DNA of 64,000 nucleotides. It comes from Arenibacter catalasegens. GTDB lineage: Bacteria; Bacteroidota; Bacteroidia; Flavobacteriales; Flavobacteriaceae. The position numbers were made by a program, and so were the translations under genes. Positions 8,527-17,918 of the stretch are shown in pieces. The notes under the pieces are model-generated. The model ran no database searches, was not told the origin of the DNA, and saw only the letters and a program-made list of their open reading frames with translations. The stretch's first letter is position 1. The number at the start of each line of letters is the position of its first letter. The DNA lies in NCBI RefSeq assembly GCF_002909235.1, contig NZ_PHQQ01000019.1, positions 54,879-118,878 of the forward strand, in the 5' to 3' direction.

Positions 8527-10011
8527 TTAAAGCATATCCTGCATATACTTTTTGATATTGGCATCCTTATATATTTTCTGGACCATAACAGTGTATAACT
8601 CCGTAAAGCGTTCATTTTTGGCAAGATTACCAAAAAGGGATTGCTGTTTAATAAACGCCAGTGGGTCCGAACCGGTTTTTGCTGCTGCCTGGTGAAGCTC
8701 GTTACTCATGGCATCGATAATCTCCAGTGGGTGCCCATTTTTATCCGATTGTTTATCGCTGTAGTAGCACCAAGCTGCAATAACCAAGGTAGCATATTTA
8801 ATGCTTTCTCCTGCAGCTAAATTTTCCTCAAGGGTCGCTATTAAAAATTTCGGCAGTTTGGCAGAACTCTCCGAACAAATGCGGCTTACACTGTCCTTTA
8901 TGTTGGGATTGGCAAACCGTGCCTCCAAACTGTCTTTGTAATCCTTTAGATCAATCCCCTTAACTTCATCCAAGACCGGGGTTGCTTCCTTGTCCATAAA
9001 CGTTCTCAAATAAGTAACAAAGGTTTTGTCTTCCATACAGGCATTAATGGTTTTGTGCCCATGTAATGCTCCCAATAGTCCAAGAACAGAATGCCCTGCA
9101 TTTAATAAACGGAGTTTCATTTTTTCATAGGGCTTCACATCGGGAACAAATTGCACACCGACCTTTTCCAATTCAGGTCGCCCATTGGAAAAATTATCTT
9201 CAATGACCCATTGAATAAATGGCTCACAGGTTACCGGCCACTCATCCTTTATTCCATATGTTTTTGCAAGGTAATCTATATCCGATTGGGTAGTTACCGG
9301 CGTTATACGGTCTACCATACTATTCGGGAAGCACACCTCTTGTTCTATCCAATTCGCCAATATTGCCTCCTGTCTCTTGGCAAATGATAATAACATTTTA
9401 CGCGCTATGTCGCCGTTGTGCTGAATGTTATCGCAGGACATTATTGTGAATGCCTTTAAGTTGGCATCACGACGCTTTTTTAGTGCGGCAGTTAAATACC
9501 CATATACCGTTTTTGGGTTATCTGGATATTTTAAATCATGTTGTATATCGGGATTTTCAAAATCGAATTCAGCTGTGGAAGGATTAAAATTATAACCTCC
9601 TTCGGTAATGGTGAGTGATACAATTTTGGTAGTAGGATCGGCCATGCGCGCTATGACGGCCTTAGGGTTATCGACCCCTAGCAAGAAATCGCATATTGAA
9701 CCAATTATACTTGGTTCTATTTTTCCATCAGGATGCTTAACTATAAGGGTATAAAGGCCATCCTGCTTTTTAAGAACGTCGTGTATTTTTCTATCCCCTT
9801 CCCGCAAACCTACACCACAGATACCCCATTCAGGAGCATTGTATTTTTCCATAAGTTCATGGGTGTAAAAAGCCTGATGCGAACGGTGAAAGCCACCTAC
9901 ACCAATATGTACCATTCCTGATTTTAGATTGCTTCTATCGTAATCCAAATTGGTAATACGGTCTGTAATTTGAGTTAAATTCTTTTGATTGAGTATAATA
10001 GTAGTATCCAT
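8527..10011 (-). CDS. Mannitol dehydrogenase family (polyol 2-dehydrogenase)
   Basis: A 494-residue cytoplasmic protein of the polyol-specific long-chain dehydrogenase family. The N-terminus carries the NAD-binding start VHIGVGGFHRSHQAFYTHEL (residues about 34-53). The catalytic signature K-x4-N-x2-H is seen in KLRLLNAGH with Lys299, Asn304 and His307. Family members convert D-mannitol to D-fructose, or act on fructuronate and tagaturonate; the 490-residue length and the sequence style fit mannitol 2-dehydrogenase best. It is 4 bases downstream of a 12-TM permease gene, a two-gene operon that would import and oxidise a polyol. Mannitol is a brown-algal storage compound, which fits a marine flavobacterium; the substrate is inferred. 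Confidence 0.87.
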   Translation of the reverse strand: MDTTIILNQKNLTQITDRITNLDYDRSNLKSGMVHIGVGGFHRSHQAFYTHELMEKYNAPEWGICGVGLREGDRKIHDVLKKQDGLYTLIVKHPDGKIEPSIIGSICDFLLGVDNPKAVIARMADPTTKIVSLTITEGGYNFNPSTAEFDFENPDIQHDLKYPDNPKTVYGYLTAALKKRRDANLKAFTIMSCDNIQHNGDIARKMLLSFAKRQEAILANWIEQEVCFPNSMVDRITPVTTQSDIDYLAKTYGIKDEWPVTCEPFIQWVIEDNFSNGRPELEKVGVQFVPDVKPYEKMKLRLLNAGHSVLGLLGALHGHKTINACMEDKTFVTYLRTFMDKEATPVLDEVKGIDLKDYKDSLEARFANPNIKDSVSRICSESSAKLPKFLIATLEENLAAGESIKYATLVIAAWCYYSDKQSDKNGHPLEIIDAMSNELHQAAAKTGSDPLAFIKQQSLFGNLAKNERFTELYTVMVQKIYKDANIKKYMQDML

Positions 10012-10015
10012 TATG

Positions 10016-11734
10016 TTAGTTTTTTTGCCTTTGTTTTAACCGCTGAAACGCCCAATAGGCCGTAACAAAATAAAGTATGGTACAAATGAATGCGTATTGA
10101 TAAAATTGTGCGCGATTTTCCACATAAATAGCCTCATCAGAACTACCAAAAAGAACAATACAAGCTAGTGTTAAGGTAATAATAAGGGCAATTATAGAAA
10201 CGATTTTTAAAATTCTGGAAAAAATGGAAGTATCTTTTATATGCTCCTTTTCCAATTTTCCTTTTTGCTGTTGGAATTGTGCGATGTTTTCATTGCGAAT
10301 TTTTTCCTGCTTTTCGGCTTCCGGATATCCTTTCTTGGCACCATAGCGGGCAGCTAAGAAGGTGTAAACTAAAATAGTGAATACCCAAGTAGGGATAAAT
10401 AAATAAAAGAAAGACATCACGTTAAGGGCGTTCAACCCAAAACCGAACACCAATCCCAATGCCCATGAGGCGACAGCCGGGGTGCTAAAAGTTAATTGGC
10501 GATAGTAAGACCAATATCTAGTATATCCTATACGGGGAAAGATTTGATGTTCAGCGAATACAATGGCCCCTACTGGAACTACCAATAGTCCCGCGTAAGT
10601 TAATAACGGAAGTATTTGCGAAAACACAAAAGGGAAGCATGCTATCGCGATAGTTAACAAACCGACCACTATGGTGGTTTTCTTTCGAGAGTGGTTGTAG
10701 AAAATAGCTTGCGCTGCCAATCCTGCCCTATAAAGGTTAGTAATGGCGGTGGTCCAACCAGCCACTATGACAATAACGAACCCGGACCAACCCAAGGCAT
10801 AGTAGGCGACATCTCCAGGATCAAGTTCCACTATAGATTTCCCTAAAATAACCGCTGCCCCTGCTCCCATAATACCGGCGGCGATCCAGGCAACATAATG
10901 CCCGAACATCATTCCTGTACTCGTGGCCAGCCCATAAATTTTCTTTTTTGCGAAACGCAAAAGGGCCATATCAATTAAACCAAAATGGGTAATGGTATTG
11001 GCGGCCCAGGCAAAACCTATCACCTCGATCAACCCAATACCCGGCTCTCCGTTACTATCTATTCCCGTCCAGATCGATTGATTGCCCAATGAAATAAAAT
11101 CATCCCACCCTGTTGGTAAAGTTTTAGCTAGGACATCAAGGGATAATGCGGGCAAAAGTACCATAGCCCCACTAGTGAACATCACGAATAGCCATGGAGC
11201 ACAAATTCCTGAAAATTCTGAAACTGCATTAAATCCATACAGTGCAATGGATACTACTACTATGCCAACTCCGAATACAATTAAAATAAACCAGAGATTG
11301 GTGGGGTACCAATTGAGTTGTGCAGGGATATCAAAGGCAAAACGAACCGCTGTTGCCGATACCGTGATCATGGCGGCCGATATGACTGAAAAGATAATCA
11401 CATTCGCCCAATTGTAAAGCTTGGTCATGGAATCTCCAGCAATCTTATTGAGATAAGTATAGAGACTCAATCGCGTATCTACTGCAATGGGGGAAGTAAT
11501 GAAAGTCCAACTAAGAACGGCCAAAATATTTCCAATCAGTAGGCCCAATAAAATGTCCATTGTTTTGGCGCCAAGTGCAACAAATGTGGCCCCGATTACA
11601 AATTCCGTCGCTGCCACATGCTCTGCAGCATATAGTCCCGCGAAATGGGTCCAATCATGTAATTTATGTTTGGCGACGGGCAGTTGTTCCTCTTCTAGGT
11701 TTTCAAATTGTTTAAAATCTTTGGTCGTTTCCAT
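10016..11734 (-). CDS. NCS1-family (purine/cytosine permease-like) transporter
   Basis: A 572-residue inner-membrane protein with roughly 12 hydrophobic segments between residues 45 and 460 and two more near the C-terminus (IVSIIALIITLTLACIVLFG, then FICTILYFVTAYWAF), separated by a charged loop rich in Lys/Glu/Gln. The start HDWTHFAGLYAAEHVAATEF followed by VIGATFVALG fits the nucleobase:cation symporter-1 family (LeuT fold). NCS1 proteins move nucleobases, hydantoins or vitamins with H+ or Na+. Here the partner is a polyol dehydrogenase 4 bases downstream, so a polyol or sugar acid is a more likely cargo than a nucleobase. The extra C-terminal two-helix extension is not usual for NCS1. Confidence 0.8.
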   Translation of the reverse strand: METTKDFKQFENLEEEQLPVAKHKLHDWTHFAGLYAAEHVAATEFVIGATFVALGAKTMDILLGLLIGNILAVLSWTFITSPIAVDTRLSLYTYLNKIAGDSMTKLYNWANVIIFSVISAAMITVSATAVRFAFDIPAQLNWYPTNLWFILIVFGVGIVVVSIALYGFNAVSEFSGICAPWLFVMFTSGAMVLLPALSLDVLAKTLPTGWDDFISLGNQSIWTGIDSNGEPGIGLIEVIGFAWAANTITHFGLIDMALLRFAKKKIYGLATSTGMMFGHYVAWIAAGIMGAGAAVILGKSIVELDPGDVAYYALGWSGFVIVIVAGWTTAITNLYRAGLAAQAIFYNHSRKKTTIVVGLLTIAIACFPFVFSQILPLLTYAGLLVVPVGAIVFAEHQIFPRIGYTRYWSYYRQLTFSTPAVASWALGLVFGFGLNALNVMSFFYLFIPTWVFTILVYTFLAARYGAKKGYPEAEKQEKIRNENIAQFQQQKGKLEKEHIKDTSIFSRILKIVSIIALIITLTLACIVLFGSSDEAIYVENRAQFYQYAFICTILYFVTAYWAFQRLKQRQKN

Positions 11735-11818
11735 ATTTTATGTTGGTGTTGAAAATTGGATTCTTGAATATTCCCAAGAGTAACATTTCAGGGATTATTT
11801 AACATATTTTGATCTAAT

Positions 11819-11832
11819 GCACTATAATGTGC
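11819..11832. promoter_or_regulatory. Inverted repeat upstream of the permease operon
   Basis: GCAC-TATAAT-GTGC forms a short inverted repeat about 85 bases upstream of the permease start codon, within an AT-rich stretch. It may be an operator for the polyol operon; the evidence is symmetry and position only. Confidence 0.3.
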
Positions 11833-11981
11833 TAAATCAATAATTTTAATCTAGTACATCCGACCTGTTACACTTTTGGTTGGGATAAGATTTTGAATTT
11901 CATAATCGAGCCTGTTAAAAATAGGGATTTTTATCAATTATAGAAAGGGTGGAATGGAGTTATAACTCATAATTTACGCCG

Positions 11982-12446
11982 TTATTTTTTCCAATAGATT
12001 TGTACGGCAGAGATTAGGTCGAGTTCCAGTCGCTTCTTCATCAGTACCTCGAACCCGTTTCTAATATAGAAACTCAAAGGTGATTTATAGATTTCTCCAT
12101 TTTGTTTTTTGTCATTGTTGTGGTCAATTACCCAGCCATACAATTCCAATTCTTTTTCTTTAGCAATATTTAAAATTTGAGTTCCAAATCCCAATCCGTG
12201 TACTTTTGAATCCAATATTATTGCAAACCATCTTTTGTTCTCTCGTATAAAATCGAAATACCAACCTTTAATATCCTTGTTGTTATCTGACATCAAAATG
12301 TGAGATTGTTCAGTTAAAGTACCTAAATAGTTTTCAAAATCTGTCAGTGATTTATAATTGAGTTTTTCAGGATATTCGTTGTTCCATAGGTCAAGAATTT
12401 TCCTTTTCTCAGATATTGATAATACGGCCGACTTTATGAATTCCAC
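11982..12446 (-). CDS. GNAT-family N-acetyltransferase
   Basis: A 154-residue protein with a GNAT core: the acetyl-CoA-binding strand and loop FAIILDSKVHGLGFGTQILN (residues about 75-95) with a G-L-G-F-G variant of the Q/RxxGxG/A motif, and a C-terminal IRNGFEVL segment typical of the last beta strand. The acceptor is unknown. It is 23 bases downstream of another GNAT gene on the same strand, so the two are likely co-transcribed. Confidence 0.75.
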   Translation of the reverse strand: MEFIKSAVLSISEKRKILDLWNNEYPEKLNYKSLTDFENYLGTLTEQSHILMSDNNKDIKGWYFDFIRENKRWFAIILDSKVHGLGFGTQILNIAKEKELELYGWVIDHNNDKKQNGEIYKSPLSFYIRNGFEVLMKKRLELDLISAVQIYWKK

Positions 12447-12469
12447 TTCATTGGTGTTTTTAGTCCGTT

Positions 12470-12988
12470 TTACTGTTCAATTTTATATAAAAGAAGTTCC
12501 TCATTTTCATTTGGGAGTATTGTTGTTCCGGTTAATTTTAGACCAAGTTTTTCCAAAAGCTTTTGGGAGGGAATATTGTTTTTAGATGTGATAGCACTTA
12601 TGGCTTTAATTCCAAAGGTATTGAAGGCCACATTTTTTATTTTGTTGGAAGCTTCAAAAGCAAACCCCTTACCTTCATATTCGGGCAAAAAGGCAAAGCC
12701 AATATCAATTCCTTCCAACCCTTCTCTATCATATAGTCCACATGCTCCAATTTTTGCCTTGTCCATTTTTCTGATAATAGTATAACTGGAGTACCCAAGT
12801 CTTTCAAGTTGCGGTTGCATTTTGTTTTCTATATAATCTTTTGCCATTTCCACAGATTTGATATTTCTGTTTCCTATATTTTCTACCCATTTGGGCGTAT
12901 TCATTAATTTAAAAATAAATTCGGCATCTTCTTCTGAAGTTGGTTTAAGGATTAACCTTTCGGTTTCAAATAGTTTATATTGACTCAT
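12470..12988 (-). CDS. RimJ/RimL-like GNAT acetyltransferase
   Basis: A 172-residue cytoplasmic acetyltransferase of the RimJ/RimL group. It begins LFETERLILKPTSEEDAEFI, the usual start of this group, and has GIDIGFAFLPEYEGKGFAFE as the acetyl-CoA motif (E-GKG-A) and NNIPSQKLLEKLGLKLTG as the C-terminal motif. Members acetylate N-termini of ribosomal proteins or small amines such as antibiotics. First gene of a two-gene minus-strand pair. The acceptor cannot be read from the sequence. Confidence 0.87.
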   Translation of the reverse strand: MSQYKLFETERLILKPTSEEDAEFIFKLMNTPKWVENIGNRNIKSVEMAKDYIENKMQPQLERLGYSSYTIIRKMDKAKIGACGLYDREGLEGIDIGFAFLPEYEGKGFAFEASNKIKNVAFNTFGIKAISAITSKNNIPSQKLLEKLGLKLTGTTILPNENEELLLYKIEQ

Positions 12989-13598
12989 CTTGTTTAAATT
13001 TTATCAAATTGCCCCTATGGTTTTGTCTATAATCAATTGCGGACAATTCCAAGGGTCAATGTGCGCAAGACACGAATAATAATACATAAGGTTCGTTAAT
13101 ATTTATTATCTTAAAATAGTTCGTTCAATTGCTGTATAAACATTTTTGACTTTTTTACTTGCGATTTAATTTTGAGTAAAAATTGGTTTTCAGAACCGAT
13201 CGGCCATTTTGCCCCAGTAACCTAGACCGTAATTAGTACCGCCATCACAATTGCAATTAAGGGCCATAACCTTTGTTTCTAAATAAAGGTACAAACCTAG
13301 CAAAAGCTTTTTGCCTGCCCGTACCGAAAAGGTACCTGCCCAACTTTGTGATTCAGCCGGGCGTTCGGGCGGGTTTTGATTTGTATTTTTGTGGCCACAA
13401 CAAAATTTTAAATATTTTGGACGTAATAAATATAGGCAAACCAGAGCATTAAAAACCATGCAACAGATTACAGATATATGTTGTTAAATAGATTTTTATA
13501 GAATGAGTTGTCAGTTTTGTGATATGTACGCTTGTTGTATTATCTCATAAGAGCATATGAATAGGCCCTTATAGTTCGTATGGGCCAATAGCTTGTTT
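12989..13598. other. Intergenic region with a small hairpin; no supported gene
   Basis: About 610 bases without a gene I can support. It holds a short perfect hairpin, GTACC-GAAAA-GGTAC, at 13321-13335, next to a GC-richer patch (13313-13377) containing CGGGCGTTCGGGCGGG. That patch differs in composition from the AT-rich surroundings and resembles the GC-rich dispersed repeats at the right end of the window. A minus-strand open frame at 13190-13459 crosses it but lacks protein-like composition. Confidence 0.4.
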
Positions 13599-14273
13599 AT
13601 GAAGAAGAAAGAAGATGAATCTAAGAGAATAAAGGCAGCTTGGCCGACCAAAGAGGCGATGGAACAGGTTTATGCAATGAAACTTTGGGGTGATAACAAA
13701 TCTGATTTTTATTCAGGGGTAGGGTCGCATCATCCTGAGATAGTAAACCCATACTTAGCAGTTTTGAAATCATTTTTATCATCCTTTAAGAATCCACTTG
13801 TGGTGTGTGACCTTGGCTGTGGCGATTTTAATGTAGGCAGGGAATTGGTAAAGTTTACAGAAAAATATATTGCAGTAGATATAGTTACAAATCTAATAGC
13901 CCGTAATAAAATAAAATTCAATGAAGACAATTTGGAATTCCATTGTTTGGATATCGCAGTAGATGACCTGCCTTCTGGGGACTGTGCTATTTTAAGACAG
14001 GTATTGCAGCATTTATCCAATGTTGAAATACAAAGAATAGTAAGTAAGTTGACAGATTATAAATATGTTATTTTAACGGAACATTTACCAGAAGGGGATT
14101 TTATACCCAACAAAGAGATTATTTCTGGACAAGGAATTAGGCTAAAAAAGCAAAGTGGTTTAAATCTATTGGCGCCACCCTTTAATTTTAAGGTTAAAGA
14201 AGAAAAACAATTATCGGCTGTTACTTTAAATGGTAGTAAAGGAATTATTGTAACTACGCTGTTTAAAATTTAA
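13599..14273 (+). CDS. Class I SAM-dependent methyltransferase
   Basis: A 224-residue cytoplasmic protein with a Rossmann-type methyltransferase core. Motif I is VVCDLGCGDFNVG (residues about 68-80), followed by the acidic end of strand 2 in IAVDI and a DLP-type motif in DIAVDDLPSGDCAILRQ, then VLQHLSN as in ubiquinone/mycolic-type methyltransferases. The substrate is unknown. I chose ATG 13599 over the TTG at 13593. No same-strand neighbour lies close, so it is probably transcribed alone. Confidence 0.8.
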   Translation: MKKKEDESKRIKAAWPTKEAMEQVYAMKLWGDNKSDFYSGVGSHHPEIVNPYLAVLKSFLSSFKNPLVVCDLGCGDFNVGRELVKFTEKYIAVDIVTNLIARNKIKFNEDNLEFHCLDIAVDDLPSGDCAILRQVLQHLSNVEIQRIVSKLTDYKYVILTEHLPEGDFIPNKEIISGQGIRLKKQSGLNLLAPPFNFKVKEEKQLSAVTLNGSKGIIVTTLFKI

Positions 14274-14377
14274 ACTTCAACTATTGGGATAAACTGTTCT
14301 GCTTTAAAATGTGTTACGAACCTTGAATATATTACTGTCCCAGTAAATTCTATACGGTGTGTTGAACGCTTTTACTT

Positions 14378-15025
14378 TTAGTCTTTAAGGGTTTTTGATT
14401 TGATATTCAGTAATATATATTTAACTGAGAATGGTTCAGCCTTGGTAATTTTATTTACGCTTAATACATACTCATACCCTTCTTCAAAAACAAATCCTTC
14501 TATCTCAGTGAGAACCATCCAATTATCGGAGTCAGTCTTTTTGGAATGTAAAGCAGTATAAATCTTGGGTGAGGATTCATTTTCTTCGAATTCACTTGGA
14601 AATTTAGGTGTAAACTTAACCGATTTGGATGATACAAAAAGGTCAATGATTTCTTCGCTATCTTCGGTAATAATTTTCTCCTTGGAAAGAAGTTCTATAT
14701 AAACATACTTAACCGAAGAAACATCTTGGGGAGGCTCATGCATCCAAACTTTTTTAACCTTTAAAGTATATTTAAATCCCCTTTCATACTCAAAATCAAA
14801 ATCTTCAACAATTATATCAACCAACAAGCGCTTTTGGCTGTCATCGGTATCCGAAAAAATCAAAGGTTGAGTCCAAATATCACTCATAACACTTGCCCCA
14901 TACCCAGTCTCTGGATATATTATCATTTCAACTATTCTTTCTTTGTCCTTTTCTTCATCTTTAAGACAACTGTTAAGAAATAAGCTTAAAACAATGAATG
15001 TTAAGAGTAATTGAATTTTTTTCAT
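14378..15025 (-). CDS. Lipoprotein with two DUF4377-like domains
   Basis: A 215-residue predicted lipoprotein; the signal ends LFLNSC, lipidated Cys near residue 20. Two similar domains can be seen. The first contains FDFEYERGFKYTLKVKKV then HEPPQDVSSVKYVYIELLSK; the second contains EGFVFEEGYEYVLSVNKI then SVKYILLNIKSK. The pattern 'F-E-G-Y-Y-L-V-K ... Y-L-I-SK' is that of DUF4377, a domain of unknown function common in Bacteroidota lipoproteins. Two tandem copies suggest an internal duplication. Function unknown; surface or periplasmic location likely. Confidence 0.75.
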   Translation of the reverse strand: MKKIQLLLTFIVLSLFLNSCLKDEEKDKERIVEMIIYPETGYGASVMSDIWTQPLIFSDTDDSQKRLLVDIIVEDFDFEYERGFKYTLKVKKVWMHEPPQDVSSVKYVYIELLSKEKIITEDSEEIIDLFVSSKSVKFTPKFPSEFEENESSPKIYTALHSKKTDSDNWMVLTEIEGFVFEEGYEYVLSVNKITKAEPFSVKYILLNIKSKTLKD

Positions 15026-15254
15026 TTCTTTGAGATTTAGGGTTTTTCAATACTAAATCATAGATGTTAATATTTCGAAATGGTTGCTTAGTAGCACCTT
15101 CAATGTTAGCTAAGGCAGATAGTTTATAAAACAATTTCTAATTCCGGAAATTAAAGAATGGGGTTTTAGGCTACCAGTTTGATCCTGCCGCTTAAGCAAG
15201 GTGCGGGCAGGGGCAGGGCAATGAGTGACCGCTATACGTTGTTTTAGACCGAAT

Positions 15255-16883
15255 TTATTTTATTTTTTGGAAATATGGGATAGTATTTAATTTAACCTTA
15301 ACCGTTATTTCTTTATTGCCAGAATAAATTTTTCCATCAAATCCTTGCCATTTTCCTTTTGGTAAAACTACTATCCGGTTCGTTTGATTCTTCTTTAAGA
15401 CAGGAGCAACTAATAAGTCATCTCCTAAAAAGAATTGGTCTTTAATATTTTCATATTGAGCATTTGGATAAACATATTCCATTGTGCGTACAATTGGTTG
15501 TCCATTTTTAGCCGCTTCCTCTGCTAAATCAAGAATGGTGGAGGTGAATTTCTGACGTAGGGCTATGGCTGTTTTTACGGCACTAAGATGTTCTTTGTCC
15601 AAGATCCTCCAGGGTGCTACAGAAAATTGCATCATTGGCATTAAGGCATGAACTTGGGCAGAACGTACAATTAATTCTTGGTCTATCGTAGTAGTGTTAA
15701 TAAATGAATTGAATTCTCCTCCTCCAATCATATCAGGACAGGTGAAGGCATACCCCATTAAGCCTTGAACGGTTATATTTGGTATCAGGGTTTGCAAATC
15801 TTTCCAATTATGACCTTTATCACGAAGTCGCTGGGCCAACGGTTTGCCTGCCATTTTCCAGGTAGCTCTGTATTCATTTAATGGAAAATCTAGGCCAATT
15901 TGCGCAAATAATTCTGAATGGGTATTGGGGAATATATTTCTTTCATGACTATTTAACCAAGATGGATAAAAAACAGCATCCCCGGCGTCTAATTTAAAAC
16001 CATCTACCTTATATTCATCAACTAAGTATTGCAATTCTTCTTTAAACCATTTTTTCGCTTCTGGATTAGAAAAATCTAATAAAGCGCTATAACCATTCCA
16101 CCAACCAATCATGGCAACATTCTCAAAATAAGATTCAGGAAAACCAGCTACTGCTTGATTATCGGGATATTTAAGAAATATGCCTTTTTTTGCGGCGCTT
16201 CTAAATACTTCAGTATCCGGACTTACAAAAGGACAGACCCAAAGCATTACCTTAAACCCTAATTCATGTAATTCATTTATCATTGTTTTGGGCGAAGGGA
16301 ATCTTTCTGGATGAAATTTCCAATTACCATAAGCTTCTTGCCAATTGTCGTCAATCATTAATACTCCCGGTGGAAAACCATTGTCGATTATGGAATGGGC
16401 ATACTTTAGGATATCTTTTTGATTCTGGTTGTAAATTAACTCGATCCACGTGTTATATTGGGGTTGCTCAAATAATAACCTATCGGGCATCTTTCCATTT
16501 GGGGGAAAATAATTTTTGGACGCAAATTTGAAGGCATTTTTGAGGTTCTCTTTGCCTTCGGTTATATGTATCTGATCAATGCCCTGAATTATAATTTCGG
16601 TATCCGAAAACGTAAACTTAAATGGAGATTCTGACCAAATTATTCTTCCTTGATTGGATAAAAGTAATGGCTGTGATTGATTACCTTTTAAATTCCCATA
16701 CATATCATATGAGTAACCAACTGCAAAAGGCATTATTACACCATCATTTATGGCTCCTCCCCACCATTTTTCATCTGTGTTAATTTGAATTTTTTCTTCT
16801 TTTAACTCTGGCAAACCTCCTTGACTACTTCCAAAATTGGAAAAGAGGATAAATGAAATTAGTAATAATAATTTAGCTGTCAT
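15255..16883 (-). CDS. GH31 family glycoside hydrolase, secreted
   Basis: A 542-residue protein starting at ATG 16883 (MTAKLLLLISFILFSNFGSS), which gives a normal signal peptide; the upstream open frame to 17060 lacks one. It has an N-terminal beta-sandwich (to about 130) and a catalytic (beta/alpha)8 barrel. GH31 landmarks are MIDDNWQEAYGNWKFHPERF, the nucleophile segment VDGFKLDAGD (Asp299) and a likely acid/base segment CPDMIGGG (Asp384). The KLDAGD form and short length are closer to the alpha-galactosidase or MYORG-like branch than to classical alpha-glucosidases; this is an impression, not a search. It lies downstream of the ECF sigma gene on the same strand and is probably part of the adjacent utilisation locus. 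Confidence 0.85.
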   Translation of the reverse strand: MTAKLLLLISFILFSNFGSSQGGLPELKEEKIQINTDEKWWGGAINDGVIMPFAVGYSYDMYGNLKGNQSQPLLLSNQGRIIWSESPFKFTFSDTEIIIQGIDQIHITEGKENLKNAFKFASKNYFPPNGKMPDRLLFEQPQYNTWIELIYNQNQKDILKYAHSIIDNGFPPGVLMIDDNWQEAYGNWKFHPERFPSPKTMINELHELGFKVMLWVCPFVSPDTEVFRSAAKKGIFLKYPDNQAVAGFPESYFENVAMIGWWNGYSALLDFSNPEAKKWFKEELQYLVDEYKVDGFKLDAGDAVFYPSWLNSHERNIFPNTHSELFAQIGLDFPLNEYRATWKMAGKPLAQRLRDKGHNWKDLQTLIPNITVQGLMGYAFTCPDMIGGGEFNSFINTTTIDQELIVRSAQVHALMPMMQFSVAPWRILDKEHLSAVKTAIALRQKFTSTILDLAEEAAKNGQPIVRTMEYVYPNAQYENIKDQFFLGDDLLVAPVLKKNQTNRIVVLPKGKWQGFDGKIYSGNKEITVKVKLNTIPYFQKIK

Positions 16884-17185
16884 TTTCTGTTTTTTGTTTA
16901 TATTTTCTAGTCCAAAGCGTTTGGCTAGGGGTAAATCCATACCATGGAAGCATATTCGTTTCCGACTATATATTACGCTTACGCCAATTTTTTTTGGATT
17001 ACTTTCTTGCTCTTGGAATATTGAATTAGACTTATTTTGAAAGATGGTAAAGATATACATGCTTTATTGTATAAACCAAACTCCTTTTTATCCAGATAAC
17101 AACAAATCATATTAATTTCCGGCCTGTAATACCTTTTCAAGGTGTTAGGTTTTGTAACTGTCGTAATTTTTGAAATCAAAAGATT
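16884..17185. other. Gap between sigma factor and GH31 genes
   Basis: About 300 bases between two minus-strand genes. It includes an in-frame upstream extension of the GH31 frame (to 17060) that I consider untranslated because it precedes the signal peptide. It probably contains the GH31 promoter. No hairpin stands out. Confidence 0.4.
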
Positions 17186-17761
17186 TTAGGTCCTACAATA
17201 CAAGAATACTAGTAGCAAACTGTTTTTTTTGTCCTTGAGCCATTTCTTTATCGTTTGGGTAGCTCTACTAATATGTTTTTCAACAGCCTTTTCCGTAATG
17301 TCCAACTGGGCAGCTATTTCCTTGTGTTTATATCCAGATTTCTTGCTGAGCAAAAAGACTTCCTTGTTTTTCTTTGGGAGCTGGTCTATGGCCGATTCCA
17401 ACAGTTTCATTTTTTCTTCCAAAACAGTTTCATCCCTTTCTACAAAATCTATAAGGATAGAATTTTTGATCTCTAAAAGTGCAACCTCTTCTTTTTTTAG
17501 CTTTCGGTATTCCTTGAGAAAGGTATTATAGACAGTGCGGTAGAGGTAACTTTTTAATGAAGATTTTATATGTAGAGTGTCCCTTTTGATCCAGATTTTA
17601 ACGAATGCCTGTTGCACAATGTCCTCTGCTCGGTCTTGATCTTTGGTTAAATTATAGCAATACACCACAAGATTTGCATAATGCAGATCATACAGATGCT
17701 GATAAGCTTTTTCATCTCCTTTCTTGAGGTTTTCGAGTAATAATATTTCTTTGTTGTGCAA
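17186..17761 (-). CDS. ECF RNA polymerase sigma factor (Bacteroidetes SusC/FecI type)
   Basis: A 191-residue ECF sigma-70. Region 2 is seen in YQHLYDLHYANLVVYCYNLT and AEDIVQQAFVKIWIKRDTL; region 4 in IDQLPKKNKEVFLLSKKSGY, followed by KHKEIAAQLDITEKAVEKHI. This is the form found next to FecR/SusC genes in Bacteroidota, where release from the anti-sigma factor turns on the transporter genes. It is divergent from fecR, with 157 bases between, rather than upstream in the same direction as is usual. It probably drives the SusC/D genes and possibly the GH31 gene. Confidence 0.93.
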   Translation of the reverse strand: MHNKEILLLENLKKGDEKAYQHLYDLHYANLVVYCYNLTKDQDRAEDIVQQAFVKIWIKRDTLHIKSSLKSYLYRTVYNTFLKEYRKLKKEEVALLEIKNSILIDFVERDETVLEEKMKLLESAIDQLPKKNKEVFLLSKKSGYKHKEIAAQLDITEKAVEKHISRATQTIKKWLKDKKNSLLLVFLYCRT

Positions 17762-17918
17762 AGGGACAATGTAGTTGGTAAGTGATCAATCTATGTAAAA
17801 TTCTGTGAAAATTAGTGAAATTTGACCAAAATCATTAAAATTTTAAAGATTTAAAAAAAAGATTTAAAAAAATGTAGGGATTGGGATAAAACTGGGGTCT
17901 TAGTTATGTAAACGATAA

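Noticed and set aside
13190..13459. Minus-strand open frame of 89 codons
   Set aside because: It crosses a GC-rich repeat-like patch with a perfect small hairpin, has an odd composition rich in Cys, Trp and Arg clusters, and lacks a ribosome site.
16884..17060. N-terminal extension of the GH31 protein
   Set aside because: The additional 59 residues would bury the signal peptide inside the protein and lack export features themselves; the start at 16883 is better.
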